A stretch of DNA of 64,000 nucleotides, from positions 1-64,000 of the forward strand of contig CAJXNC010000011.1 of NCBI GenBank assembly GCA_913056125.1, given 5' to 3'. Numbering within the stretch: the stretch's first letter is position 1; each line of letters opens with the position of its first letter. The stretch is from an uncultured Altererythrobacter sp. GTDB taxonomy: Bacteria > Pseudomonadota > Alphaproteobacteria > Sphingomonadales > Sphingomonadaceae. Shown here one piece after another: positions 34,164 through 41,339 of the stretch. The notes under the pieces were generated by a model. That model did no database searches. It saw only the letters and a program-made list of their open reading frames with translations, and was not told the DNA's origin. The position numbers and the translations under genes were made by a program.

Positions 34164-35165
34164 CTAGCGACCGCCGAAGGGCGGTGTCAGCGAAAAGACG
34201 TTGGTCATCCAGTAGCTGTCGATCGCATTGCCGTCGGCATCGAGTGCCGGCAGGAATTCACCGTTCTCCATCACCTGCTCGCAAATGCTTTCATTCGTGC
34301 TCTCGGGCAGCGAGGGGAAATGGACCACGCAACTGGTCGGGCGTCCTTGGGCGTTGACCATGACGCGGATCTCATTGTTGCCACCGCTGAGATAGACAAA
34401 GTCCTGAAAGCCAACTGTATTCTGCGAGATCCAGCCTGCAGACGGATTGGTCGGGAAGCCGTTGTCACCCGTGCGGACAGTCCCGTCACCCGGAACCACA
34501 GTGCGGGAAAGGGTCTTGTGAGCCTCGAGATCAAGTCCCCAATAGACCAGCATATCGTCGGCACAGGCCTGCATTCCTTCGATCGGGCGGGCGAGCGAGC
34601 CGGTATTGATCTGGACCGAGCTGGTCAGGCCTTCGGTCAGGCGAATGCCGTTCACATTGCCCGCTTGCTCGACTTCCATGTCGCGCGAATAGAAGGGCGT
34701 GCCTGGAGCCGGGGGCGTGAAGCCCGCGCCTGCGCCTGCGCCCGCGCCGGGGCCTGCGCCCGGACCGGCGCCTCCGCCGGGACCTCCAAAGCCACCACCG
34801 AAATCGGCAAGAGTCGACGGCCCGAGGTTGAGATATTGCTGGCCGTTACCGGTTTCCTGCACCAGCTTCTGCGCCATGCGCGGCCCGCCAGATGGCATCC
34901 AGCGATAACCGATCGTTTCCGCGCGGCGGAACAGGCGAACCGAGTTGCCGATGACAATAACCCTGACCTGGGCATTGGGATGGGTACGCTCGAGCAAGAG
35001 CGTGACCGAATCATCGCCATTGCTGAATTCCCTGCCGAGGCGGCAATAATCTTCGCCGAAATCGAGAGCCCAGGAACTGTCGGGCTCGTAAGTATCGATT
35101 TCCTGCGCCTGTGCAGATCCGGCGACAAAGGCACTGGTGGCAACCAGCGCGATAAGCTTTTTCAT
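34164..35165 (-). CDS. secreted protein with TonB-like C-terminal domain
   Basis: A 333-residue exported protein: signal peptide 1-20, a unique N-terminal domain to about residue 120, a Gly/Ala/Pro linker at 122-149, then a second region ending in a TonB-C-like fold (VMVNAQGRPTSCVV, then GEFLPALDADGNAIDSYW). Unlike TonB it has no N-terminal membrane anchor that would energise a receptor, so it may be soluble in the periplasm. The start at 35165 has GGGAGAGGG upstream. It is divergent from the ExoD gene. Confidence 0.75.
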   Translation of the reverse strand: MKKLIALVATSAFVAGSAQAQEIDTYEPDSSWALDFGEDYCRLGREFSNGDDSVTLLLERTHPNAQVRVIVIGNSVRLFRRAETIGYRWMPSGGPRMAQKLVQETGNGQQYLNLGPSTLADFGGGFGGPGGGAGPGAGPGAGAGAGAGFTPPAPGTPFYSRDMEVEQAGNVNGIRLTEGLTSSVQINTGSLARPIEGMQACADDMLVYWGLDLEAHKTLSRTVVPGDGTVRTGDNGFPTNPSAGWISQNTVGFQDFVYLSGGNNEIRVMVNAQGRPTSCVVHFPSLPESTNESICEQVMENGEFLPALDADGNAIDSYWMTNVFSLTPPFGGR

Positions 35166-35231
35166 TAATCCCTCTCCCAAATAGGACAATGTCAATCTAT
35201 CGCGATATGGAGCGCTTAATCAAGGCGACGA

Positions 35232-35252
35232 ATTGTGACAGCTTGTCGCAAT
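35232..35252. promoter_or_regulatory. 21-bp imperfect palindrome upstream of exoD-like gene
   Basis: ATTGTGACA and TGTCGCAAT, eight of nine positions symmetrical around GCT, lie 43 bp before the exoD-like start. A second palindrome, TATCGCGATA, is at 35198-35207. Operators for a dimeric regulator are possible. Confidence 0.35.
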
Positions 35253-35294
35253 AGATTCTCGTTCAGAACTTGCGGGGAGCAAGCAGGAAGAGGA

Positions 35295-35879
35295 ATGACC
35301 GGCGATCCGCATAAGGTGGGCGAGATTCTCGATTCGCTGGCTGAATTGGGCACGTCGCAAGAAGATGTCGCGGTGGCCGACGTCGTCGCGCGCTTCGGCC
35401 AGCGCAGTTATGGCCCCTTCCTGCTCGTTCCTTCGCTGATCGGCATTTCTCCGCTTGGTGCAATTCCCGGAATTCCTGCCGTGCTTGCGGCAATCCTCGC
35501 GCTGTTCGCCGTCCAGATCCTCTTTGGTCGCAGCCATCTCTGGCTTCCCGGCATGCTCGGACGCAGGAAGGTCGCGGGCAAGAGGCTGGTACAATCCGCA
35601 GAAAGGCTGGGCGGTGTCGGCGCATGGATGGACAAGTGGTTCCACGGAAGGATCAAATGGCTGGTCATGCCGCCAGTTCCGCGCATTGCCGCGGCCATCG
35701 TCCTGCTGATGTGCCTGCTCATCCCGCCGCTGGAGTTCCTGCCTTTCGCGGTCTTCCTGCCAATGGGCGTTGTGGCTGCCGTGGGCATGGCGCTGATGGT
35801 GAAGGACGGCGTGCTGATGCTCGCCGCCTTCCTCGGTACCGGAGCCAGCTTCATGCTGGCCTTCAGCGCATTGGCCTAG
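35295..35879 (+). CDS. ExoD-family exopolysaccharide synthesis membrane protein
   Basis: A 194-residue integral membrane protein of the ExoD family, first linked to exopolysaccharide synthesis and nodule invasion in Rhizobium. Conserved blocks are [19 protein letters not shown] and [19 protein letters not shown]; a motif [12 protein letters not shown] follows, and the C-terminal half holds three more helices. Mechanism is unknown. The start at 35295 has GGAAGAGGA upstream. It converges on sucC with a 15-bp gap. Confidence 0.88.
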   Translation: MTGDPHKVGEILDSLAELGTSQEDVAVADVVARFGQRSYGPFLLVPSLIGISPLGAIPGIPAVLAAILALFAVQILFGRSHLWLPGMLGRRKVAGKRLVQSAERLGGVGAWMDKWFHGRIKWLVMPPVPRIAAAIVLLMCLLIPPLEFLPFAVFLPMGVVAAVGMALMVKDGVLMLAAFLGTGASFMLAFSALA

Positions 35880-35894
35880 GCCTGGACAGGGGCC

Positions 35895-37094
35895 TCAGGC
35901 CGCCTGCTTCACCTCGGCAACGATCTTCTTGGCCGCATCGCCCAGATCGTCTGCCGGAACGATCGGCAGGCCCGAATTGGCAAGGATGTCCTTGCCCAGC
36001 TGCACGTTCGTCCCTTCGAGGCGGACAACCAGCGGCACCGACAGGTCGACTTCCTTGGCCGCTGCGACGATGCCTTCCGCAATCGTGTCGCAGCGCATGA
36101 TGCCGCCGAAGATGTTGACGAGGATGCCCTTCACTGCCGGGTCGGACAGGATGATCTTGAAGGCCGCCGTCACCTTTTCGGTCGTCGCGCCGCCGCCCAC
36201 GTCGAGGAAGTTGGCCGGGAAAGAGCCATTGAGCTTGATGATATCCATTGTCGCCATGGCGAGGCCTGCGCCATTGACCATGCAGCCGATATCGCCGTCG
36301 AGTTTGATATAGGCGAGATCGTATTTGCTCGCTTCGACCTCCATCGGGTCTTCCTCGGTCTCGTCGCGCATCGCCTCCACGTCGGGGTGGCGATAAAGCG
36401 CATTCGAATCGAAGCTCATCTTGGTGTCGAGGACAAGAAGATTGCCGTCCTTGGTTTCGACTAGCGGGTTGATTTCCAGCATATCGCAATCGAGCGAAGT
36501 GAAGGCAGTGTAGAGTTGCTTGGCGAGCTTCTGCGCCTGCTTGGCGAGATCGCCCGAAAGCTTGAGGCCGAAAGCCACCGAGCGGCCATGATGCGGCATG
36601 AAGCCCGTGGCCGGGTCGATCGTGATGGTGACGATCTTTTCGGGCGTCTCATGGGCCACGGTTTCGATATCCATGCCGCCTTCGGTCGAAACTATCATGG
36701 CGATGCGTCCCGATGCGCGATCGACCAGCATGGAAAGGTAGTATTCCTTTGCGATATCGACGCCATCGGTAACGTAGAGGCGGTTGACCTGCTTGCCTGC
36801 TGCGCCGGTCTGAACCGTCACCAGCGTATTGCCGAGCATTTCCTTGGCATCCGCTTCGACGTCTTCCACGCTTTTGGCCAACCGCACGCCGCCCTTGGCG
36901 TCGGGGCCGAGCTCGGCAAACTTGCCCTTGCCGCGTCCGCCCGCATGGATCTGCGCCTTCACGACATAGAGCGGACCGGGAAGCTGTTTGGCGCCTTCGA
37001 CGGCCTCTTCCACGCTCAGCGCGGGGTAGCCGGTCGGCACGCCGATGCCGAACTTGGCGAGCAATTCCTTGGCCTGGTATTCGTGAATATTCAT
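35895..37094 (-). CDS. sucC: succinyl-CoA synthetase beta subunit (ADP-forming)
   Basis: A 399-residue TCA-cycle enzyme subunit. The ATP-grasp domain opens with [16 protein letters not shown] and carries [14 protein letters not shown]; the C-terminal flavodoxin-like domain has [19 protein letters not shown] and [13 protein letters not shown]. Together with SucD it makes succinate and ATP from succinyl-CoA. SucD is not adjacent within the window, unusual because sucC and sucD commonly form a pair. Confidence 0.97.
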   Translation of the reverse strand: MNIHEYQAKELLAKFGIGVPTGYPALSVEEAVEGAKQLPGPLYVVKAQIHAGGRGKGKFAELGPDAKGGVRLAKSVEDVEADAKEMLGNTLVTVQTGAAGKQVNRLYVTDGVDIAKEYYLSMLVDRASGRIAMIVSTEGGMDIETVAHETPEKIVTITIDPATGFMPHHGRSVAFGLKLSGDLAKQAQKLAKQLYTAFTSLDCDMLEINPLVETKDGNLLVLDTKMSFDSNALYRHPDVEAMRDETEEDPMEVEASKYDLAYIKLDGDIGCMVNGAGLAMATMDIIKLNGSFPANFLDVGGGATTEKVTAAFKIILSDPAVKGILVNIFGGIMRCDTIAEGIVAAAKEVDLSVPLVVRLEGTNVQLGKDILANSGLPIVPADDLGDAAKKIVAEVKQAA

Positions 37095-37197
37095 TGGGAG
37101 GACCTCGAAGACTCGAAATGGTGCGTTGCGAAATAGCCTAAAGCATCATCGCGCAGCGCTTGCAAACCCTTCGCGGCACATCCAACTGGATAGCTTC

Positions 37198-37992
37198 ATG
37201 ATCGACCGGATTCGCCTTCGAGATATTTGCGTGGAAGCAGGTGAAATCGCCATGTGCCAATGGCCGGGGGCCGGGCATGAGGTTGAAAGCTGGGACAAGG
37301 ATCCGACGCGAGTCGGAGGAAGCCCCGTCTGTGCTGCCGATATCGAGGTGGATGGCTTCCTCAAGCAGGAGCTAGGCAGGCTACTGCCCGCTGCCGGCTG
37401 GCTTTCGGAAGAGACCGCGGACGATCCCTCGCGCCTCGGCAAGGATTTGATCTGGCTGGTTGATCCGATCGACGGCACGCGCGACTTCCTGCGTGGTCGC
37501 ACCGGCTGGGCCATCTCTGTCGCGCTGGTCAGCGCCGGGCGACCGCTGATCGGCCTGCTCGTGGCACCGGCACGCGGCGAGGTCTGGACCGCGACGGCGG
37601 GAACGGGCGCAAGGCTCAACGGCGTCGATCTGAAGGCCAGTCGATGCGAGAAGTTTGTCGGCGCCCGCGTTCCTGCGGATTCGCTGATGAAGGAAGACCA
37701 GGACCTGACCATGGTCGAAAAGCCCAACTCGATCGCGCTGAGGATCGCCATGGTCGCCGATGCCCGCGCCGACCTGGTGGCGACGCTGCGCTGGGGATAC
37801 GAGTGGGATATCGCCGCGGCCGGTCTGATTGCGCGCGAGGCCGGCGCCGCCGTGACCGATGCCTTCGGCAAGCCGCTGGCCTACAACAAGCGTGACCCGC
37901 GTGCTTTCGGACTCCTCGTCACCGCTCCCCGGATCCATGCCGCTGCAGTCGAACGGCTGGCGGACCGGGCCAAGAAGTATAGCGTCCAATGA
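37198..37992 (+). CDS. cysQ: 3'(2'),5'-bisphosphate nucleotidase / inositol monophosphatase family
   Basis: A 264-residue Mg- and Li-sensitive phosphatase. Metal motifs are E71/E72, DPIDGT at residues 89-94, and WDIAAAGLI in the C-terminal part. CysQ removes phosphate from 3'-phosphoadenosine 5'-phosphate made in sulfur metabolism; an inositol phosphatase role is also possible from sequence alone. The start at 37198 is chosen by family alignment. Its stop codon overlaps the minus-strand terminator at 37991-38018. Confidence 0.88.
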   Translation: MIDRIRLRDICVEAGEIAMCQWPGAGHEVESWDKDPTRVGGSPVCAADIEVDGFLKQELGRLLPAAGWLSEETADDPSRLGKDLIWLVDPIDGTRDFLRGRTGWAISVALVSAGRPLIGLLVAPARGEVWTATAGTGARLNGVDLKASRCEKFVGARVPADSLMKEDQDLTMVEKPNSIALRIAMVADARADLVATLRWGYEWDIAAAGLIAREAGAAVTDAFGKPLAYNKRDPRAFGLLVTAPRIHAAAVERLADRAKKYSVQ

Positions 37993-38018
37993 AAAAGGGC
38001 GCCCCAGCGGGGCGCCCC
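37991..38018 (-). terminator. terminator for the OmpA lipoprotein transcript
   Basis: A nine-pair GC stem with AGC loop is followed, in the minus direction, by TTTTTC. It lies 26 bp after the end of the OmpA gene (38044). The T-run overlaps the convergent cysQ stop codon at 37990-37992. Confidence 0.88.
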
Positions 38019-38043
38019 TCTCCTCTCGACAGGCGACAACCCG

Positions 38044-38724
38044 TCAATATGCTGCGTTCACATCCTGCTCGGTGATCGGCGTGATGCGGATTTCCACGCG
38101 GCGGTTCTGCGCGCGGCCCGCCTCGGTCGCATTGTCGGCGATCGGATAATCCTCGCCATAGCCGATCGTCTCGATACGGGCGCGCGAAACGCCGCGCGAA
38201 ACGAGGTAGTTGGCTACCGATTCGGCGCGGCGGCGCGACAGGTCCAGATTATACTGTGCGCTGCCGGTGGAATCGGTGTGGCCCATCACGTCGATCAGCG
38301 AGTTGGGATAGGTGATCATGCTCTGTGCAACATCGTCGAGCACTGCGCGCATGGCTGGACTGACGGTGGCCGAATCCACCGCGAAGGTCACGTCGGGCAG
38401 GTTGACGAGGATGCCGTCACCTTCCGGCGTTTCGGTCACGTCGACGCCGGTGCCGGCGGTCACTTCCTCCAGCTCGCGGATCTGCTCGTCCATGCGGTAA
38501 CCGACATAGCCGCCAGCTGCGGCGCCGATGCCCGCACCGACGATACGGGCGGTCTTTCCGCCGATCAGGCCGCCCAGCAGGTAGCCGAGACCAGCGCCGC
38601 CGACGCCGCCAATGGCGGTGCGCGAGACATAGCGTTCTCCGGTATTGGGATCGGTCACGCAGGCGCTGAGGCTTACCAGCGAAAGTGCGGCGATGCTGGA
38701 GACGAAAATGCGGGATTTTGTCAT
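38044..38724 (-). CDS. OmpA-family lipoprotein with glycine zipper
   Basis: A 226-residue lipoprotein: signal peptide with lipobox LSAC (C22), a glycine-zipper segment at about 42-75 (GGAGLGYLLGGLIGG), then an OmpA-C peptidoglycan-binding domain with GHTDSTGSAQYNLDLSRRRA and AGRAQNRRVEIRI. It likely anchors the outer membrane to the wall through diaminopimelate. The start at 38724 has GGAAGGAC upstream. It resembles YiaD-type proteins. It is transcribed alone. Confidence 0.93.
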   Translation of the reverse strand: MTKSRIFVSSIAALSLVSLSACVTDPNTGERYVSRTAIGGVGGAGLGYLLGGLIGGKTARIVGAGIGAAAGGYVGYRMDEQIRELEEVTAGTGVDVTETPEGDGILVNLPDVTFAVDSATVSPAMRAVLDDVAQSMITYPNSLIDVMGHTDSTGSAQYNLDLSRRRAESVANYLVSRGVSRARIETIGYGEDYPIADNATEAGRAQNRRVEIRITPITEQDVNAAY

Positions 38725-38872
38725 GTGGGCTTGTCCTTCCTGCGGCCTTGCTATGGCACGTTTAATGAACGCTTGATGGCTGCTCAAACGAACGAATGGC
38801 GCGCCTGTTCCGAAGCCGGCGCAAGCAATAGGCTTAGACAAGTTCGCCGAATCTGCTAGCGCCAACACTCCC

Positions 38873-40165
38873 ATGTCGCCTTTTCCCTGGTTTGATCTTG
38901 CCATCCTGGCCGGGCTGATAATGCTCAATGGCGTTTTCGCCATGTCCGAACTGGCGATTGTCTCTGCCCGTACGGCGCGCTTGCGCATGGCCGCTGAAGC
39001 CGGGTCGTCGAGCGCCCGCATTGCGCTGCAGCTGGCAGCGGAACCCGGCAAATTCCTCTCAACCGTGCAGATCGGGATCACGTTGATCGGTATCGTCGCG
39101 GGTGCCTATTCGGGTGCCACGCTGGGTGAGCCCATGGGTGAGCGGCTGACCTTCCTCGGCCTGAATCCCGCCTATGCCGAAGATGCAGGCTTCGTGCTGG
39201 TGATCGTGCTGACCACCTATTTCAGCCTCGTGGTCGGTGAACTGGTTCCCAAGCAACTGGCCCTGCGCGCAGCCAACCCCATCGCCATGGTTATGGCGCG
39301 GCCGATGGCGCTGCTGGCGCGAATCGCGGCGCCATTCGTCTGGCTGCTCGATTCCTCCTCGAGCCTTGTCATGCGCCTGATCGGCGTGCGCCATCGCGGC
39401 GAGCACGGGCTCACCGCGGAGGAGATCCATATGATCTTTGCCGATGCCACGCGCACCGGCGTGCTCGAGGAACAGGAACGCGCCATCCTTTCCGGCATCA
39501 TGCGGCTCAACGACAAGCCCGTGCGCGAGCTCATGACGCCCCGCACGGAGATCGACTGGATCGATGCCAGCGCTGCCTGGAACGAGATCTGGGAGACCAT
39601 CGTTGAAACACGCCATTCGCTCCTGCCGGTGGCCGAAGGCTCGCCCGACAAGGTGCTGGGCGTAATCAAGGTGCGCGAAGTGCTGGCGCTGCAACTGGCA
39701 GGCAGGCAGATCGACCTGCAGTCTCTGTTGCGCAAGGCCGAGGTCGTGCCGGACCAGCTCGACGCGATGGATGCGCTGCGCGTGTTGCAGCAATCGGGCG
39801 TGGGCATGGCCATGGTGCATGACGAATATGGTCATCTGGACGGGATCGTGACCCCGGCGGACCTGCTCGAAGCCATCGCCGGGAGCTTTGCCAGCCATCA
39901 TGACGAAGGCGATGCGCCCATGCTGGTCGAGCGGGCGGACGGCTCCTTTCTCGTCTCGGGCGCCATGCCGGCCGATGCCCTCGCCGAACATCTCGGCATA
40001 GAGCTTCCCGAAGCCCGCGAATTCGCAACCGCCGCCGGCTATGTGTTGTGGGTTCTCAAGAAGCTGCCGCTCGAAGGCGAGCATTTCGAGGAACAGGGCT
40101 GGCGTTTCGAAGTCGTCGATCTCGATGGCCGGCGAATCGACAAGTTGTTGGTGAGTAGCGTTTGA
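38873..40165 (+). CDS. hemolysin/CNNM family protein (DUF21, CBS pair, CorC domain)
   Basis: A 430-residue inner-membrane protein. The N-terminal DUF21 domain has about four membrane helices (residues 1-190), followed by two CBS domains (RELMTPRTEIDWID, MHDEYGHLDGIVTPADLLE) and a CorC/HlyC domain at the end. The family is linked to Mg2+/Co2+ transport or efflux; it is not a toxin despite the name. It ends where repeat copy C begins. Confidence 0.9.
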   Translation: MSPFPWFDLAILAGLIMLNGVFAMSELAIVSARTARLRMAAEAGSSSARIALQLAAEPGKFLSTVQIGITLIGIVAGAYSGATLGEPMGERLTFLGLNPAYAEDAGFVLVIVLTTYFSLVVGELVPKQLALRAANPIAMVMARPMALLARIAAPFVWLLDSSSSLVMRLIGVRHRGEHGLTAEEIHMIFADATRTGVLEEQERAILSGIMRLNDKPVRELMTPRTEIDWIDASAAWNEIWETIVETRHSLLPVAEGSPDKVLGVIKVREVLALQLAGRQIDLQSLLRKAEVVPDQLDAMDALRVLQQSGVGMAMVHDEYGHLDGIVTPADLLEAIAGSFASHHDEGDAPMLVERADGSFLVSGAMPADALAEHLGIELPEAREFATAAGYVLWVLKKLPLEGEHFEEQGWRFEVVDLDGRRIDKLLVSSV

Positions 40166-40167
40166 GT

Positions 40168-40376
40168 GCGCACCCCCATCCGGGGGCGCTTTCCACGGTG
40201 CTGTTCCCTCCGTCTTTCGGACTGCGGGGCACCTGCGGGCGGGCGGTCGCGGCCCGGACTGCTCCGATTCAGAAATTTCAGAGCGGACATCGGCTCCGTA
40301 GGGGCCGCCAGGCCGACTGGCCGCCCGCAGCTTGCCTGCGCATCTAGCGAGGACGAACGCGCGGATGCGCGTTCGA
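40168..40376 (+). repeat. dispersed intergenic hairpin repeat, copy C
   Basis: Lies between the hemolysin-like stop and the convergent DUF3035 stop. Left hairpin 40173-40186 has loop ATCC, right hairpin 40355-40374 has eight pairs and loop GGAT. It shares CTGCGGGGCACCTGCGG with copy A and CCCGCAGCTTGCCTGC with its tail. A longer stem pairs GCGGCCC with GGGCCGC. Confidence 0.85.
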
Positions 40377-40384
40377 AATGAAAA

Positions 40385-40798
40385 TCAGCCCGGTATTACG
40401 GCCCTTGCGGCCTGTCCGTCGCCTTCGGGCGCGGCAATGATCGCCTGCGTCGTGGTGCCCTTGTCCACCGTATAGGTGTAGACGTCGCCCACGGTTGAGC
40501 GGATCCCGATCTCGGGGTCACCCGCCTGGTCGAGCGCCGAGGTTTCCACCGCGCTGCGAGCTGCCGGGCCGCCGAACAGGGCTTCAAGCGCCTGCTGCGC
40601 GGCAGTGCCTTCAGCCGGGCGCGGGGCGCCGGGAGCAGGGGGAACGAGTTCGAAATCGGGCGGGATCACCAGGGGTGCCTGGCGCTGCACGGCAAACTCG
40701 TCGGGTCGCTCGCGGCTCGAGATCAGGCCGCCGCCGCCACAGGCCGACAACAGTGCCGCAGTGCCGACAACAAGGGTAATCCGGGTGAAATTGCGCAT
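40385..40798 (-). CDS. DUF3035 lipoprotein (BamF-like)
   Basis: A 137-residue lipoprotein with lipobox LSAC (C20). The conserved core is RPDEFAVQRQAPLVIPPDF. DUF3035 proteins of alphaproteobacteria were described as BamF, a subunit of the outer-membrane beta-barrel assembly complex. It follows lspA by 28 bp, the usual order ileS-lspA-DUF3035, and signal peptidase II itself would process this lipoprotein. It is the last gene of the minus-strand run. Confidence 0.85.
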   Translation of the reverse strand: MRNFTRITLVVGTAALLSACGGGGLISSRERPDEFAVQRQAPLVIPPDFELVPPAPGAPRPAEGTAAQQALEALFGGPAARSAVETSALDQAGDPEIGIRSTVGDVYTYTVDKGTTTQAIIAAPEGDGQAARAVIPG

Positions 40799-40826
40799 TC
40801 GATAAATCTCCGCGGGTCTGGACCGC

Positions 40827-41339
40827 TCAGGTTTCGTCCTGCTCTGTGGCTGGTTTCTCGCGCATGAACAAGGCGCGGGCAAGGAGAATCACCACACCGA
40901 TGGTGATCGCGGCATCTGCCACGTTGAAAATCAGGAAAGGCCTGAAGCTGCCAATATGGAAATCGGCAAAGTCGATTACATAGCCATAGAGGAAGCGATC
41001 GCGGATATTGCCGAGCGCCCCACCGAGAATCAGGGACAGGGCAAGGATGTCGCCCAGCTGCTTCTCGCGCATCATCCACACCAGCACGACCAGGGCGATC
41101 GCCGCGGTGACCGCCACGAGTCCCCAGCGCATTTCCATGCTGGTTGCCTCGAACATGCCGAGCGAGACGCCGTAATTGTTGGTGCGGGTGAAATCGAAGA
41201 AGGGCAGCAGCGGATAGTGATCACCCGGCGTTCGCAATTCGAGCACTTCGACCACGAAATGCTTTACCGCCTGGTCGACCGCGAACAGGATCGCGGCAAT
41301 TCCGAGGCCGATCAGGCGATTGCGGGTGAGGAATCTCAC
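40827..41339 (-). CDS. lspA: lipoprotein signal peptidase (signal peptidase II)
   Basis: A 170-residue aspartic protease with four membrane helices that cleaves the signal peptides of lipoproteins. Catalytic aspartates lie in GNIRDRFLYGYVIDF and FNVADAAITIG. The start is GTG 41339, sharing GTGA with the ileS stop; longer in-frame starts lie inside ileS. The coupling matches the conserved ileS-lspA arrangement. Confidence 0.94.
   Translation of the reverse strand: MRFLTRNRLIGLGIAAILFAVDQAVKHFVVEVLELRTPGDHYPLLPFFDFTRTNNYGVSLGMFEATSMEMRWGLVAVTAAIALVVLVWMMREKQLGDILALSLILGGALGNIRDRFLYGYVIDFADFHIGSFRPFLIFNVADAAITIGVVILLARALFMREKPATEQDET

Noticed and set aside
34720-34790. Short tandem repeat in the TonB-like gene as a mini-satellite or CRISPR
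   Set aside because: It encodes an in-frame Gly/Ala/Pro linker; units are 6-12 bp with no spacers.
38873-40165. Hemolysin family protein as a toxin
   Set aside because: DUF21-CBS-CorC architecture points to metal ion transport; the name is historical.
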